Source: Granulosicoccus sp964437945 (GTDB taxonomy: Bacteria; Pseudomonadota; Gammaproteobacteria; Granulosicoccales; Granulosicoccaceae). From it: DNA of 64,000 nucleotides. Of this stretch, positions 63,574-64,000 are shown piece by piece; position 1 is the first letter of the stretch; each line of letters starts with the position of its first letter. Position numbers and translations under genes: made by a program. The notes under the pieces were generated by a model, which ran no database searches, had not been told where the DNA came from, and worked only from the letters and a program-made list of their open reading frames with translations. Where the stretch lies: NCBI GenBank assembly GCA_964437945.1, contig CAYTJF010000003.1, positions 5,076-69,075 of the forward strand, read 5' to 3'.

Positions 63574-63604
63574 ATATGCCCAGGATGCGCTCCGAGCGAT
63601 TAGA

Positions 63605-63877
63605 TTACGCTGCAGATTCCTTGTCGATATCCCATCCTGAAAAAAGCAATACTGCAGGATGACATTTTAGAGCTCGAGCGAAAATTTTAGTACGCTCAAC
63701 TCCCAAGTTAGACCGACCATTCTCTATTGCTGAAATAGTGGATTGAGGTATACCTGAAATCTCGGCCAAATCATTCTGGCTCATCTCCTGAAGCTCTCTC
63801 ATAATCCTAAGAGAATCCCCCGGGGTCAGATCCAAAACTCGAGGTACAGACTCAAAATCTTCTAAATTGTGTTTCAT
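63605..63877 (-). CDS. XRE-family antitoxin HigA-like
   Basis: 90 residues. A helix-turn-helix (MSQNDLAEISGIPQSTISAI near 33-52, then ENGRSNLGVE) gives the Cro/C1-type DNA-binding domain, followed by a short C-terminal helix with LLFSGWDID. It overlaps the preceding toxin gene by 4 nt (ATGA), the toxin-first order of HigBA modules. It would repress its own promoter and neutralise the toxin. An attC-like site follows its stop codon. Confidence 0.82.
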   Translation of the reverse strand: MKHNLEDFESVPRVLDLTPGDSLRIMRELQEMSQNDLAEISGIPQSTISAIENGRSNLGVERTKIFARALKCHPAVLLFSGWDIDKESAA

Positions 63878-64000
63878 TTGCTTCTATAGTCGTGAGCGTT
63901 GATGTCAATGACTAGAACCAACACTTGCTCCTTTTGAATTTGGTAGATAACTCGGTATTGCAACCCGAGTCGCGATGATCGATGCCCTTTCATCTTGCCA
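63874..64000 (-). CDS. RelE/HigB toxin, C-terminal part (runs off window)
   Basis: About 41 residues are visible: KGHRSSRLGLQYRVIYQIQK, then LVLVIDINAHDYRSK before TGA (63876-63874). This is the C-terminal half of RelE/HigB-type ribosome-dependent mRNA interferases, with HDY as the typical end motif. The start lies beyond the right edge. The stop overlaps the start of the antitoxin gene. Confidence 0.75.
   Translation of the reverse strand, partial: GKMKGHRSSRLGLQYRVIYQIQKEQVLVLVIDINAHDYRSK

Overview
The window is chromosomal DNA of a gammaproteobacterium, probably marine or free-living. Several gene orders typical of the class are intact: rnhB-dnaE-accA-tilS-pyrG-kdsA-eno-ftsB-ispD-ispF, fabD-fabG-acpP-fabF-mltG-tmk-holB-pilZ, and smc-zipA-ligA with cysZ divergent. 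It uses Smc rather than MukB. Base composition is moderate, and most of the accessory stretches look more AT-rich than the core. No rRNA, tRNA or CRISPR array was seen. Genus cannot be named from the sequence alone.

Layout. (1) 1-9000: the start of an ABC exporter at the edge, dusA with a Gfo/Idh oxidoreductase, then a rightward set of formaldehyde detoxification (adhC-fghA), a flavin-binding PNPOx-like protein, an FAD monooxygenase, an N-terminally short DUF4166 protein and SelO. (2) 9000-15900: accessory genes (GFA-fold protein, a repeat-containing secreted protein, HAD hydrolase, a sulfatase/phosphonate-monoester-hydrolase-type enzyme divergent from a LysR regulator), followed by an inositol-phosphatase-type gene and a methylthio-nucleoside phosphorylase. 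(3) 15900-28900: a long leftward housekeeping run covering isoprenoid precursors (ispD, ispF), division (ftsB), glycolysis (eno), Kdo synthesis (kdsA), CTP synthesis (pyrG), tRNA lysidine (tilS), fatty acid initiation (accA), replication (dnaE) and RNA/DNA hybrid repair (rnhB). A 212-bp inverted-repeat element sits between accA and dnaE. (4) 28900-36800: a Gfo/Idh gene that may act on lipid A sugars, an outer-membrane barrel protein, three pyrophosphate-hydrolysing genes in a row (two soluble, one membrane pump), DUF952, DUF2164, TerC and a SET-domain protein. (5) 36800-53800: the fatty-acid, cell-wall, replication and division genes named above, plus dapB, a sulfate permease (CysZ) and an M23 endopeptidase.

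(6) 53900-64000 is different. It holds short, mostly unrelated genes (YbaK, MATE, DinB, DUF457, LysE, GFA, toxin/antitoxin genes) and several broken ones. Imperfect palindromes of roughly 40-130 bp lie between many of them, ending in 7-base boxes that match or nearly match the RYYYAAC/GTTRRRY boxes of integron attC sites. I read it as a probable cassette array without an integrase in view (a CALIN-type cluster). This is the most interesting part of the window; the call rests on pattern reading and was not computed.

Repeats. A recurring feature is short in-frame tandem repeats (9-15 bp units) inside otherwise conserved proteins: SelO, FtsB, FabD, ZipA and two exported proteins.
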